Positions 49,001 to 62,070 are shown, counted from the stretch's first letter. The stretch: 64,000 bases of DNA from Monosporascus cannonballus (GCA_004154925.1 QJNS01000285.1:30201-94200); one strand, 5' to 3'. Made by a program: numbers and translations. The notes: a model not told the origin generated them from the sequence alone.

Positions 49001-51320
49001 TGGGTTATAACATTAAACCTTAGCAATAGATATAACTTCGTTAAGATTAAAAAGAGATACGAATAAAAAATATTTTAGGACGAAATACAGATTATTTAAG
49101 TACTTGGTTATACTAATATATTTTACGAACGTACCCGCAACATCCTAACAAATAATTAATCATATATTACGCGAATACCTCGACGTTTATGTTATTTGCT
49201 AATTTAACGATATTTTCATTTTTTCAAAATCAGAAAAAATATATGCAAATTACGTTTATAAGGTTTTTCAAGCTTTATAAGACGCGAAGCTATTAATTAA
49301 CGTAAAAAAAAGAAAAGAAAAAGAAAAAGAACAGCCAATTTAATATATAGGAAATAGAATACCTGGGACATATTATCACCCCAGGATATATCAGGATGGA
49401 TCCAAAAAAATCGTTACGGTTACGAAATAACAAATACCAACTACGGTCAAAAAAGTACAGGCATTTTTTGAAATTCGCTAATTACTGTAGAAAATTTATT
49501 CGGAACTTTAGTAAAACAGCTATACCTTTTTTTTAACTTTACCAAAAAAGGAAAGATTTAATATAAACACCCCAAACAAAAAAAAGGTTCCGAAAAATAA
49601 AAATTATATTTATTAACGGATTAATATTAATTCTATACGATTTAATACGCCCCGTTAAGTTAAAAACCGATATTTCAAATTACGCGTTAAATGTAATATT
49701 CGGATAACAAAACGATTAAATTATACCTCATTATATTCCTTTTATCCAAACTAAAAAGAATTAAGCTTAATTACAGCATTTTAAATAAAGAATTTATAGC
49801 TATTATTATAACCTTTAATCAGTTTAAACGTTTCCTCAGAAAACCCTTTATCAAGTTAAAATTTATACGGATCATTAAAACTTTACCTATTTTACCATAA
49901 TCAAAAAAACTCACAAAACGATAATTAAAATACGCGGAAAAATTGGCGAACTTTAATTTCGTTATTATCCACAGGAAAAGCTCAGAAAACGGCAAAGCTA
50001 ATACTGTAAATAAACGACTAAATCTGGAAAAAAAATTAGTTAAAGTTAGTTATATAATTTTTAATACCATTACGAAAAAGATATTTACGCTTACGACAAA
50101 TTACGACAATTCGGGCAGTACTTTTTAATCTGCATTGGAAAATCTAATAGTATAACGACGGTTTTCTAAAAACTAAAGAACAAATATAAGTTCTAGAAAA
50201 ATACCAGGAAATTTTGATACGAAAAATACATAAATATTAGATATATAAATATCCAGGGGTCCACAAAATATTAAAATAGATTTAACGTATATATTATTAT
50301 TCTAAAAAAATAATGTTTTAAAAATTTGAAAAATAATATAACATTTACAATAAAACCAAAGCATAATAATCTATAATAATATTTTCGTAATTGTCGACAA
50401 ACCTACAAAGTTTTCTTACTTTTTACCTTATTAAGAAGATATTAACGCCAAACAAATAATATATATTTTGTAATAACATTTTCAGTATATATAAATTATT
50501 ACATAAAATTATTTTTAACAGAAGAATTACGTTTACTTCAAAGTTTTAGCAAAGCCTTATAACGTCGTAAATCGGCTTAAATTACAAATTATCTAATACA
50601 TCTACACTTGAAATGAATAAATAAAACGATTAAACAAAATATTGAAAATATATTTGCGGCATTATATTAATTACGAAAAAAGTAATTAGGGCAAAAAATT
50701 ACCTATGGCTTAAATAACTCATAATATCACATATTACGGAAATATTAATATGTCTTTCATATACCTAAATTTTTACTTTATACCAAATATTTATAAATAT
50801 TCTTACGATAAACTTATTAACGTTAAAGTAATGTTTATATTCAAATAATTAAAATAATTATATTAAAAACTAACAATAAAATTAATATTCGTATAAAATC
50901 AAATAAATACGAATTATAAATTAAAACGGTTAAAAAAAACTAACATTCGAAAACGACAAAATAATGTACCTCGCTACCAAAAATATGTAAATTAAAAAAC
51001 CCAAAAAACCTCTATTTTAAATATATCGGTTTATATAAAGTCGTCAAGAAAATTTCAGAAAATAATTACTAATTAAAATTTTACCAAACGTTAAACTTCA
51101 TCCAGTTTTCCATATTTTCCTGCTAAAATAAATAATAAATACCATAAAAATATACACAGTACAAAACGACATAAAGGTGAAAAATAAATAAATATATAAG
51201 GTAGAAAAAAATACTAAATATACGAAAAAAACGGACTTACCCAGTACTTAATTAAATAAAAAAAGCATTCGAATTCCGAAAACACCTAGAAACCAGCCAA
51301 AAATCTTATAAATACCTAGC
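46080..51320 (+). pseudogene. gag-pol of copy B, degraded
   Basis: Same order as copy A. The knuckle remnant near 46995 reads YYNCPKK. The reverse transcriptase active-site strand near 49190-49215 reads VIC, stop, FNDIFIF, so the catalytic Asp pair is damaged. The chromodomain near 51195 has several stops. No product is possible. Confidence 0.78.
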
Positions 51321-51339
51321 GCTTATTAAGGAACTTTCA

Positions 51340-51941
51340 CCAGCGACGACGGAAGCACCCCAGTTAACAGTCGACCAATCAGTAGCTGGAAGATCGGGCC
51401 AATCGGTTGCGGCCTATACTAACGTAACAGCTGCAATAACGGCCTCCAGCTACTCCTGCCTTTTCTCGAAACGCTCAAATTCCTTTGTCTCCGCATCTTA
51501 ATTACCGCGACGAAACATTTTAATCCTACGTTAACGAAAAAGCTTTTTTTATTTCCGCAAACGGCTTAAGCGACCAAGCAACTCGTTAAAATGCTATTAA
51601 GCTTTTAAAAGTTCCTTTTCGGCAATACGTTTTTTTAATTCTAAACGATTTTCTTCGGCGATAAGCATCTTATACTTAAACTCGAAAAGGCTAAAAAGAT
51701 TATAAGGGCCTCCATAAACCATATAAAAGGAACATTTTCCCAAACTGTAATAAATTTTGCAAGTTTTAAATTTTTTTAAACGTGTAACGAAAATAAAAAT
51801 GCTTGAAAACATAATAAAACCAAAATAATTAATACGTTTACGAAAGCGAAACTTTTCGATACGACCCGACATATTAAGTATAACAAAAGGAAAGTTACTT
51901 ACCAAGGTTAACAAAACCAACAAAAAAATCTTTAGAGACAA
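51340..51941 (-). pseudogene. Antisense reading frame of copy B, partly open
   Basis: The first 114 codons from 51941 are open: a hydrophobic start (MSLKIFLLVLLTLVSNFPF), then SGRIEKFRFRKRINYFGF and a basic, helical end (EENRLELKKRIAEKELLKA). Past the stop the same frame continues to about 51340 with only RIP-type TAA/TAG interruptions. It contains LLGRLSRLRK, EFERFEKRQE and LEAVIAAVTLV. The original was about 200 codons, ending over the chromodomain end on the other strand. No known domain was recognised. Confidence 0.55.
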
Positions 51942-51964
51942 AAATCCTGAAAATGAGGAAATCG

Positions 51965-52351
51965 TAGTGCGATTTAGTAATCTTGGCTTCTACAAACGGT
52001 CGGAAAATTGGGAACGCCAAGATCCGATCAGACCAAAAGGTTACGTAACTGGCTTAAAGAGCTCAGGGGCTTTGGTTGGCCTAGGGAACTTAAGCCGGCT
52101 AAGCCCTTAGGGGCTTAAGAAGGCTCAAGGAGGTTCAACTAAGAAGGCGTCGTTAAGCTAGGATAAATGGTTTGAGTTAGAAATAAGATATATACGTTCT
52201 TTATTTCCATAATTTAAACAGCACCAGCTTATAATACTTATCAATACCTAGAACATCGTTACCCAAAACGCTTTTGGTATTACAAGATATAATAACTTAT
52301 TATATTTATTGTTTAGATTCTTACCATACTCCTGCTAATATAAACCCGTAC
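51965..52351 (+). repeat. 3' LTR of copy B, left part
   Basis: 387 bp up to and including CGTAC, where copy C inserted. The missing 41 bp continue at 59085-59125. Together they make 428 bp, equal to the 5' LTR. Confidence 0.88.
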
Positions 52352-52739
52352 TGTTACAACCCAAGCCAGCTGGGCCTGCGGAAACGGTCCAGCCAAGATC
52401 ATAAAGTTACGTTAGTTCAGGGTTACGTAATCAGTGCTTAACGGGTCTCAACTGAGCACGACTAAGTACGACTGAGCAGCACTGAACAATCGTTCAGCAA
52501 GGCTCTACTGAACAGAGATAAACAGTAATAAAGGAATCAGGATATATACGCTTATTATTTCCATAATATAGATAGTACTAGCTTATAACATTTATTAATA
52601 CCAATCGTTTGCAATAACAAGGTATTAAGAGATGTAATACGATTATTATATTTATTACTTAGATTCTTATAATATTTCTGTTAATATAAACCCGTCGACT
52701 TAAGGTTTAATAGTTGGTTAAACCGTTTAGTTCGTTATA
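52352..52739 (+). repeat. 5' LTR of copy C
   Basis: 388 bp. It starts TGTTACAACC and ends TTCGTTATA, where the 3' LTR has CTCGTCACA. Confidence 0.9.
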
Positions 52740-52929
52740 CGTTGCAAGTTTTTGTTCAGTAATACCGTTAAACTTTGAGCAATATTTAACATTATTAAGA
52801 TGTCGATTAGTACTTAGGAAACCCTTATTTAGCAGCTTTAGGTTCAAATTCGGGAATTGGAAAGAGAAATTCGATAATTTAGGGCTACGCTATTTACTTA
52901 AACCTTTTTCGCCCGTATAAAGCTTAAAA

Positions 52930-55900
52930 AACCGGAGCCTTATAATGGAAAAGGTAATCCTTAGATTTTCTTAATTTAAGCACGAATTTACTTTCGTTTC
53001 CTAGACCTTAATAATCCAGCGGATATGGTCCTAGCAGTGGGAATATGCCTGATAAAAAATGCGGCTAATTAGTTTAAACCTATTACAAGAAATTTTCTGG
53101 AAGTAGGAAAGTCGGATAGGGAGGATTTTATTAACGAGATTTTTTCGTTTTATACCAATTTCGAGGATAAAGTGCGTAATAATTTCGGTAATCCGGATAA
53201 AAAACGATTTGCGGCCTAATAATTTTTGTAATTCCGATAAAAAAAACCAGTATCTAAATACGCCATAACCTTTAAAAGTTTTGCGGCTAAAGCCGGATTG
53301 GGAGATAATAAAATTAACGCCTTTATTAACATATTTTATAAAGGGCTAAAAAATAATATAAAAAATAAAATTATTCGGATTAAACGACCAGTTACCCTGG
53401 ATCGGTACATTATAGAGGTAATTAAAATCGATAATCGATAATTTGAAGAACGATAGGAAAAAAAGGGATAATATATTTTACGTTCGGGATATAACAAATC
53501 CAACCAGGAGAAAAAACGAAATATATTTCTTATTTCTTACGGAACGGCGCCAGAATTTATGGAATTCGGCGTTACCCACCGACAAAACTGGAGCCAGATT
53601 AAGTGCTTTAATTGTGGCAAGGTAGGATATAAAGCTTATAAGTACAAAAAGCCCAAAAAGCTACGATAAGATAATTGGACCCTTATACCCGAAGAACAAT
53701 TTAGGAATAATTAAGGAAACGATAATAAAGTTATTAATATAATTTAAGCTAAATACGTATCAGGTTTACGACAAAAGGCCTAATAGGGATTATTATAATA
53801 AGAAATTCGACGAAAAATGTGAAAAGCCAGAAAATTAGCTTAATAAGCATCGCGAATATAATAAAAGGTATTATAAGGATAATTACGCGAATACCAGAAC
53901 TAAATAGAAAAATTTTATCCCGGAACCCTTAATCGATACGGCAAAATGTATGTTATATATTGTCGACGACTGGAATATTCTGATTACGAGGAATAAAAAT
54001 AACATATTTACGAACAAATTATCCGTATATATTATAAGGGATTCGATTTTCCAAATCGTACCGGAAATAATAAAAACGATAAGCAATAATATCGATAATT
54101 TCGAACCATAGCCTTAAAAGATACTTAATAACTGGTTAAGGCAAAAAATTAACTTGAAAAAAAGCAATATCCGTAAGAAAACCCTTTTTGTTATTATGGA
54201 TAATGTAATTACTAAACGGAAAAGGAATTAATCTAACGTACGGTAAAAAAGCATTGCCAAAAAGTTATTACGGATTTCCAGAAAAAGAAAAATATTAAGG
54301 AAGAAATACGTTAGTTTATAAGAGAACTCTGGAATAACAGCCAGGACGACGCATAATAAGATATAGTCGCAAACATAAAAAAAAATTATTCGATAAGGAG
54401 AAAAATTACAAAAAAACTAGAAGTAATTGATATAATTCGAAAAAATAGTACGCCGGCAATAATAATAAATATAGTAGCTTAATGCGTTAAATAAAAAAAT
54501 ATAAGTAAAATTTAATAAATTAGAATAAGAATTAAAAGAAAAAGGTTATTTATAAAAAAGCGGCAAAATAACGAAACCTAAAGGAATTAAAGGGAACTTT
54601 TTAAAAAGATTTTAAACGCGACGATAAAAAACGTTAACGACCTTATTATCTTGGATATAAGAATCGGAACGTATTAATATACCGTAATGGTAAATTACGG
54701 AGCTTTGGGCGGAAATTATATTGTACCGGATATGGTTAATAAGCTTAGATTATTATGGAGATATAAGTTAAAACCTTATATAGCGATAAATACCGAAGGT
54801 TAGGAATTCGTTTACGATAACGGAAAAATTATACGCGAAATTAATTACCTTAAGATTTTTATTAAAGGATAATACCAAATAATTAATTTCGATATTATTT
54901 TATTTGGAAATTACGATATAATCTCAGGATTACTATGGATACGCTAGTACGGAATTTTGAATAACGGCGGAATTAGCCAAGTAAAACTTGTTTTATTTTC
55001 TGTTAATAAACGAAAAAAGAAATTAAGATTTTAATATTCGATCGAAAATAACGACAAATATAAATATAAGGATACGATAAAAACCTTATTACCTAAAAAA
55101 ATAAAATATAAGAAAAAAAATAAGTATTAAAAACGAATATAACGTATCGTTATTATCATTAAAGCGAAATTAAGATAATTAAATAACGATTTAATATAAT
55201 AAAAATAATAACTTAAGAAATTAAAAATTTTAATTAATATATTAGCATAATAATACAAATATAAGTAACTTTTGAAGAAAAAGCTTAATACGAAATTATT
55301 AGAATATAGCGAATAAAATTAGAAAATAATTTTCAAAAAAAATCTTTAACGAAATTTTACCCTGTTTATAACCTTAACGGAAACGAATTACACATTTTTA
55401 AAGAATACTTGGAAAATCGGTTACAAAAAGGATAAATTCGACTTTCGAAGTAACCGGCAGGATACCTTATATTTTTCGTACCTAAGAAAAATGAAAAATT
55501 ACGATTTGTAATTAATTATCGATAATTAAACGATATTACAGTTAAAGATTAAATATTATTACCTTTAATTATAAAAATAAAAAACTAATTTTACGGAACC
55601 AAATAATATATAATATTCGATTTTAAAAATAAATATAACCTTATTAGGATTAAAAAAAGATACGAATAAAAAATAACCTTTAAGACGAAATACGGATTAT
55701 TTAAGTATTTGGTTATATTAATAAAACTTACGAACGTACCAATAACTTTCCAGCGAATAATTAATTACGTATTACGAAAACATCTTAATATTATCGTCGT
55801 TTGCTATTTCGATAACATTTTTATTTTCTTAAAAACAAAAAAAGCATACGTAAAATACGTTTATAAGGTTTTTTAAGCTTTATAGGACGTAAGGTTATTT

Positions 55901-58030
55901 ATTAACGTAAAAAAAAGTTAATTTTATATATAGAAAATGGAATATTTGGGATATATTATTATCTCAGAACATATTAAAATGGATTTTAAAAAATTCGCTG
56001 CAATTATAAAATGGTAAATATTAACGATAATTAAGGAGATATAGGTATTCTTTAAATTCGCCAATTATTACAGGAAATTTATTCGAAATTTTAATAAAAT
56101 AATTATACTCTTAATAAATTTTACGAAAAAAAAAGAATTTAAATAAACGCTAAATACGGAAAAAGTATTCCAGGATATTAAGAATATAATTACTACCGAA
56201 CCAATATTAATTATATATGATCCAAATTATTTTGTTAAATTAAAAACCGATATTTTGGATTACGTATTAAGCGTAATAATCGGATAATAAAATAATTAAG
56301 GCAAATTATACCTTATTGTATTTTTTCCGTATAAATTAAAAGGAGGTAAGTTTAATTACGGCATCCCAGATAAGAAATTTATGGCCATTATTATGGCATT
56401 TCGAGAATTTAGGCATTTCTTAAAAGGAAGTTTATATCAGGTTAAAGTTTATACGGATTATTAAAATTTTACCTGATTTACCAGGACCAGAGAATTTATA
56501 GAACGATAATTAAAATATATGGAAAAATTGGCGAACTTCGATTTCGTTATTATCTATAAGGAAAAATCAAAAAATAACAGAATAAATATTTTAAATAAAC
56601 GATTAAACCTTAAAGAAAAATTAGTTAAAATTAATTATATAATTTTCGATATTATTATAAAAGGATATTTACGTTTATAACAAATTACGATAATTTGGGC
56701 AGTATTTTTAAATATGTATTAAAGGATTTAGTAATATAACGATAATTTTTTAAAAAACCAAAAAAGGACAAAATATAAATTTTAAAAAAATACGAAAAAG
56801 ATTTAATACAAAAAATATACGAATATTAAGTATATAAATATTTAGGGATTTATAAAACCTCAAAGCAACTTTAATATATATATTTTTTTCTTAAAATAGA
56901 ATTAATAATATAAAAGATTATACGGCAATATAATATTTACACCAAAGCAAATACTCGACGATATAAACTATACGGAAAATTACAGTTATTATTAATCGCA
57001 AAGTAATCATAATATTTAATTATATTTAATTTTATTATTAAACTTTTTATATCAAAAAATCCAATTACGGAAATATATTACGATAACATTTTCGTAATTA
57101 TCGACCGATTTACGAAATTTTGTTATTTTTTACTATATTACGAGGATATAAACGCCAAATAATTAATATATATTTTTTTAAAATATACTTTGAGCATATA
57201 CGGATTATTAATAAAAATTATATCAGATAAAGGATCAATATTTGCATTTAAAATTTAGCAAAGTTTAATAATATAAATCGGCTTAAATTATAAATTATTT
57301 AACATATTTAAACTTTAAACGGATAAATAAACAAAATAAATAAATTAAACTTTAAATATTTATTTACGATATTATATTAATTACGAACAAAATAATTAGG
57401 TTAAAAAATTATTAATCGTATAATTAATTTATAATATTAGTTATTACGAAAACATTAAGATAATATTTGCGAACATAAATTTTCGTTTTATTCCAGAAAT
57501 TTACAAAAAAGTACGTAACGATAATCCAATTAATATTAAAATAATCCTTACGTTAGAATAATTACGATAGTTATATTAAGAAATAAAAATAGAATTAAAA
57601 TTCGTACGGAATTAAATAAGTAAATATTATAATTAAAAAAGGTTAAAGAGATTAATTTTCGAAAAGGGAGAAATGGTTTTTTTATAAAAAATATTTAAAT
57701 AAAAAGACTTAGCAAAAAACTCGATTTTAAATATATCGGTCTATATAAAATCGCTAAGAAAATCCTAGAAAATAATTATTAATTGGAATTTTTACTAAAA
57801 ATCAAATTTTATCCCATTTTTATATTTCCTTATTTGAGTTAATAGCAGATATAATCAAAGTGCATATGGTATAAGACGATATGGAAATAAAAAACGAACA
57901 AGTATACGAAATAAAGAAAATTTTCAACATACGGAAATAAAACGGATTTACTTAGTACCTAATTAAATGGAAAAAGTACCCAAATTCCGAAAATACCTGG
58001 GAACCCGCCAAGAATCTTATTGGCGCCTAA
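52930..58030 (+). pseudogene. gag-pol of copy C, degraded but best preserved
   Basis: The knuckle at about 53608-53650 reads CFNCGKVGYKAYKYK, where the expected His and final Cys have become Tyr, exactly the C-to-T and G-to-A outcome of RIP. The reverse transcriptase strand at 55799-55825 reads VVCYFDNIFIF, with the second catalytic Asp changed to Asn. The chromodomain near 57970-58020 reads YLIKWKKYPNSENTWEPAK, with no stop inside that segment. Dead overall because of many other stops. Confidence 0.82.
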
Positions 58031-58109
58031 CGCCTGTTGAAAAACTTTTATTAATAGCGATGGAACTACCGGATATAATTATGTCCTAATTAACGTTATC
58101 CAATGGCCA

Positions 58110-58620
58110 GGTAACGCCGGACAGCTTAAGAAAAGGAGCTAAAGCGGCTAAAGAAGTTTCGGCATTGGCCTACTTTTAACGTTCCTATTCCTTTAGCTTT
58201 TCTAGCGACTGTAATTCTTGCTATACCATTTTAATCCTTTTCGAACGAAAAAACGCCTTTTGTTTTCGAAAACGGATTAACCGCGTAATAGCCTCGTTTA
58301 TTTTTTGTTAATATCGTTTTTGCAATTCCAGAAAACGCTTTTTCGTAAGTATTTCCTTACGTTTTAAACGTTGATTTTCGGTACGAATATTTTTTAAGGA
58401 AAATAAGAGAACGCCGTTATTATCGTAGGAATAATTACGTTTAATATATGTTTTGTATTTAAAAACGTTTTTTTATTATTTCGTATTTTTAGCCCTTGGA
58501 AAAACATAAGGAATATGGCATAACTTTAAAACTGAAATCGTCAAAGATAAAAAGCAGATTTTGACGTCGCGTAACAAATAAAAGAACCTGATAACAATTT
58601 TTAATAACGCGAGCCGACAT
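58110..58620 (-). pseudogene. Antisense reading frame of copy C, degraded
   Basis: It starts at ATG 58620: MSARVIKNCYQVLLFVTRRQ, then NLLFIFDDF and VMPYSLCFSKG. It is open for 43 codons and then interrupted by RIP-type stops. Downstream pieces (KYSYRKSTF, NPFSKTKG) match copy A. Orientation, place and sequence make it the counterpart of the copy A and B frames. Confidence 0.55.
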
Positions 58621-58691
58621 TTTGAAGGGAAAAAGCTTACCAGAAAAAAAAGAAAAATCTTGAGGACAAGATTTGAGGAAAGGGGAGATCG

Positions 58692-59079
58692 TATTATAAC
58701 CTAAATTAGCTGGGCCTGCGGAAACGGTCCAGCTAAAATCACAAAGCTACGTTAATTCAGGGTTACGTAATTAGTGCTTAGCGGGTTTTAACTAAGTACG
58801 ACTAAGTACGATTAAATAGTATTAAATAACCGTTTAATAAGGTTTTGCTAAGTAGAAATAAGCAGTAATAAAGGAATTAGGATATATACGCTTATTATTT
58901 CTATAATCTAAATAGTACCAGCTTATAATATTTATTAATATTAATCGTTTGTAATAATAAGGTATTAAGAGACGTAATACAATTATTATATTTATTGCTT
59001 AGATTCCTACGATACTTCTGCCAACATAAACCCGTCGACTTAAGGTTTAATAGTTGGTTAAACCGCCTAGCTCGTCACA
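58692..59079 (+). repeat. 3' LTR of copy C
   Basis: 388 bp. It starts TATTATAACC (mutated TGTTACAACC) and ends CTCGTCACA. The CGTAC duplication follows. Confidence 0.9.
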
Positions 59080-59125
59080 CGTACGACTTAGGTTTAATAG
59101 TTGGTTAAACCGCCTAGCCGTTACA
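59080..59125 (+). repeat. 3' LTR of copy B, right part after the nested insertion
   Basis: CGTAC (59080-59084) is the duplicated target site, followed by GACTTAGGTTTAATAGTTGG and the LTR end CCGTTACA. Confidence 0.88.
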
Positions 59126-59504
59126 TATTTATTCTAGTTTTTAGAATTTCGTATAATTAAATACATTAAAACAGTAATTAATAAAATAATAAAAGAATTA
59201 TATAAATTGATTAATTATTTATATTATTGCAAAAAATTTAAAAGATTTACGTTTTCGTAAAAAAGTAAAAAAGATTTTTTATAATTCTTAACGTAAGGAC
59301 AACATTTTTTACCGTTATTTAGTAAATATTAATTAATTTATTTCGGTTTATAATTATATTATTAAAAGTTATTTCCGTAATATTTTTAACATATATTACC
59401 GTACTTAATAACTTTCTGACTATGTTTTCGTTCATCGAGATTTTGTTTATAACGGTTAAAATAACTTAAAAAAACTGAAATATGTCGAATTTTTAATGTA
59501 AAAA

Positions 59505-59860
59505 ACCAAAACGGCAAAAGCCTTTTCGTTACGGAACGTTACGGAAATAACGGCGGCCTTTTTATTTCGGAACGGTAATTTACAAAACTTTATCGGCCGT
59601 CGACGGGCTAAGGAATAACGAAAAGTCGGTAAAAAAAAAAGGAAAGCGATTTATTTTTTTCGGTAACGAGCATATGTTACGTTTTTTCTATTTTGGACAA
59701 TAATTTTTGGGGGTTTTTTTTGTTAAGATATAACGGTTTATAACGTCCCTAGATAAAAGACCAGAACTATATATAAATAAATAAACTTAGATTTCCTCAA
59801 AAGAATTAGAAAATTACAAATAAGTCAATATTTGTTTTAACAGAACTTTAGTAACGGTTT
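59505..59860 (+). repeat. Dispersed repeat R1, copy 2
   Basis: Matches 26970-27310 in the same order (CCTTTTCGTTACGGAACGT, TTTATCGGCCGTCGACGGG, AATAACGAAAAGTCGG, then TATATATAAATAAATAAAC). Differences are mostly transitions. Confidence 0.55.
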
Positions 59861-60354
59861 TATTCAATTATTACATAAAATAATACATTAAAAATAAAAG
59901 TAACTTAAGTTTTAAAATATTTTATAGATAATTATAATAGAATTTCATTTAATAAAAAATGCCTTTAATATTTATTTTAGAAAATGCTTTTTAGTAAAAT
60001 TGATATTATTACAAGTTTTACTATTTAAATGCCAAGTTTAAGATGTTAACCTTTTGAAAATTTAATTTTACTTAATATATTAACTATATAGTATTATCAC
60101 TTTTATTAAAGTTATTAATACTTTTAGATATAATTTTCTGCTAATTCAAACTTTCCCGCCAAAAAAAAAGAGAAAAAGAATTACTTCACTTGGTATTAAT
60201 TTTTAAAAAATATATATAAAAATAACAATTTTGATTTTTTAAATAACACCGTTAACACTCCTAGCCGTAAAACTGGCGGGGGCTCGCAAAGCCTTTTATG
60301 CGCATTTAAGGTTTACCTTTAAGGCTATTCTTAAGGTTTATCCTTAAGGTTTGC

Positions 60355-60570
60355 CGCGTAAAACTTAACATTTCGACCATGCCGAACCGTAAAGCCAGCG
60401 AGCATAAGGTTTATCAAGGTCGAACCTTGTCGACAACTACGCACCAGTCGGTTTTAGAATATGGTTTTGCGGGACTAAGATATAATTTATCTTAACCGTA
60501 AATATTATTAATGAATCATTATATTCGAAAATTTTAGTTATAATATTTATCGTATAAATTATATCGTATA
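60355..60570 (+). repeat. Dispersed repeat R2, copy 2
   Basis: Contains GCCGAACCGT, GCCAGCGAGCATAAGGTTTA and the near-palindrome CAAGGTCGAACCTTG. Matches 25430-25650. In copy 1 the palindrome is broken. Confidence 0.65.
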
Positions 60571-60957
60571 TTAATTTCAACATATTTAATTTCTGTATTT
60601 TTTTAAAAACAATATATATATATATTCCGTTAATAATATCGATAATTATAAAATTTTAATATTATGTTTATTTACTTTTCGACCAATATATGTCTATAAG
60701 TTTAAAAATACAAAATTTATATTATGGTATAAAATTAAATACATTATATTGAATAATTAATATTATTAATTCCGCTTAAATATATATATATATATTAGTG
60801 TTAAATTATATTAATTATATATATTTTTAATATTTTTAATATTAATTAAGTTTAAATAATATCTGATTTACAAAATAAAATTTAAATATCTAATCGTATT
60901 AATTATTATTTTAAATCCCTGAATGTATATGCATATAAAACAAAAAAAGGCGTATTG

Positions 60958-60990
60958 GCATCTAGCGCGTTAAAATGCACGTGGCTGGTT
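60958..60990 (+). repeat. Dispersed repeat R3, copy 2
   Basis: TAGCGCGTTAAAATGCACGT then GGCTGGTT, matching 27331-27365. It lies immediately left of the hAT-like element. Confidence 0.55.
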
Positions 60991-61002
60991 AATTCGTACA
61001 AT

Positions 61003-62070
61003 TAGAGTTGTAATTGTATTTTGTGGTTTTTAGTTTTTTTATTTTATAGTTACTAACTAACTACAAACTATATATAGTAGGTTAGTTAGTACCTACAAAA
61101 AAAGTAAAACCTGCAGCTATTCATATTAAAAAACTTAAACCTTTTTTTTAAAAAAAAACTGTTAAAAACGTTTAAAACAAACTATGTATTTTAATTTATT
61201 TTCTAAATTCTATCAAAATTCTTCTCATTTAATTCTATATTAATGCTTTTATTTAAATATGTTAATCACTAATATTTTGTATGTGTTAATCTATTTTATT
61301 TGTAAGTTATATGGTTAAAAAGCTAAATCTTAACTATTTTTTCTTTATTACATATTTATTACCTATGTTTCTATGAATTTCGTTATATTAATATTTTCCA
61401 AAAAGCTGTAGTTAATAGGCTCTATCAATTTATATAAACGAAACATTGTCCTTTTAACCTATTTTTTAGTCATTTTTGATTAATTACAACTAATTTTCAG
61501 ATTAAGTTATAACCTTAAGAAATTGGTTTTTTTGGAAATCTTTTCTTATACCTTTTAGGTTGTGCATAAGTTAAACTCGGTAATCGTGTTGTTCTAATTT
61601 ATTTTTAAGTGTTAAACATCCTCAATTACATTATTAAAATACATAATATTTGTTAATGCTTAAACAAAAAATTTATTTATTTGTAACTAATTTATTCGCT
61701 TAGTTAATGCTTTAAGATAATATGCTTTATTACATTCCTTATATATTAAATTTTTTGGTTTTTTCATCGTTGCTCTTTGGTTCTTTATAACTTTAAATTA
61801 CTACCAAGATTCATTCAATAATTATTGTTAATAAAAAGTTTTTCTACTTCATTTATTGTGTACTTTATAGAAGTTTTTATTTATTTATTTAATGTATTTG
61901 TGCATTTACTTTAAGTATTAAAAAACACTTAAGTAAATACGTATGGTTTTTTGTTTTGTCGTAGTTACCCACCGACTACATATAGTTAGTTTTAGTCAGA
62001 TTACTAACTAACTACAAACGACAAAGTTGTAATTTGTATTTAAACTATTAGTAACTAATTCACAACTCTG
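61003..62070. mobile_element. hAT-like DNA transposon, non-autonomous or decayed
   Basis: 1068 bp with inverted ends TAGAGTTG (61003-61010) and CAACTCTG (62063-62070). The left end is the expected CAGAGTTG with one CA-to-TA change. Subterminal segments with ACTAACTAACTACAAAC and TTGTAATTTGTA motifs recur near both ends. The flanking 8 bp, CGTACAAT and CCTACAAC, agree at 6 of 8 positions and may be the 8 bp target duplication usual for hAT elements. No transposase was seen inside. Confidence 0.55.

Larger units (their letters stand above)
52352..59079 (+). mobile_element. Ty3/gypsy chromovirus copy C, nested in the LTR of copy B
   Basis: A 6728 bp element with a perfect 5 bp target duplication CGTAC (52347-52351 and 59080-59084), inserted in the 3' LTR of copy B. 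LTRs are 388 bp each. A purine-rich tract (GAGGAAAGGGGAGAT, ending at 58689) sits next to the 3' LTR as expected for the plus-strand primer. Its domains are the best preserved of the three: zinc knuckle near 53605, reverse transcriptase active site near 55805 and chromodomain near 57900-58020. It is the younger of B and C by position. Confidence 0.9.
45538..59125 (+). mobile_element. Ty3/gypsy chromovirus copy B, interrupted by copy C
   Basis: About 6855 bp of element once nested copy C and its 5 bp duplication are removed. It is flanked by TATTC (45533-45537) and TATTT (59126-59130), a likely 5 bp target duplication with one transition. Internal order is as in copy A: gag near 46083-47040, reverse transcriptase near 48880-49260, integrase near 50230, chromodomain near 51195-51300, and the antisense frame at 51340-51941. 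The 428 bp LTRs differ clearly in their left halves from those of A and C, so B is a separate subfamily. Confidence 0.87.

Noticed and set aside
60355..60440. Possible tRNA-derived SINE in R2 (GGTCGAACC resembles a B box)
   Set aside because: The second copy lacks the motif, no convincing A box is present and no cloverleaf could be drawn.
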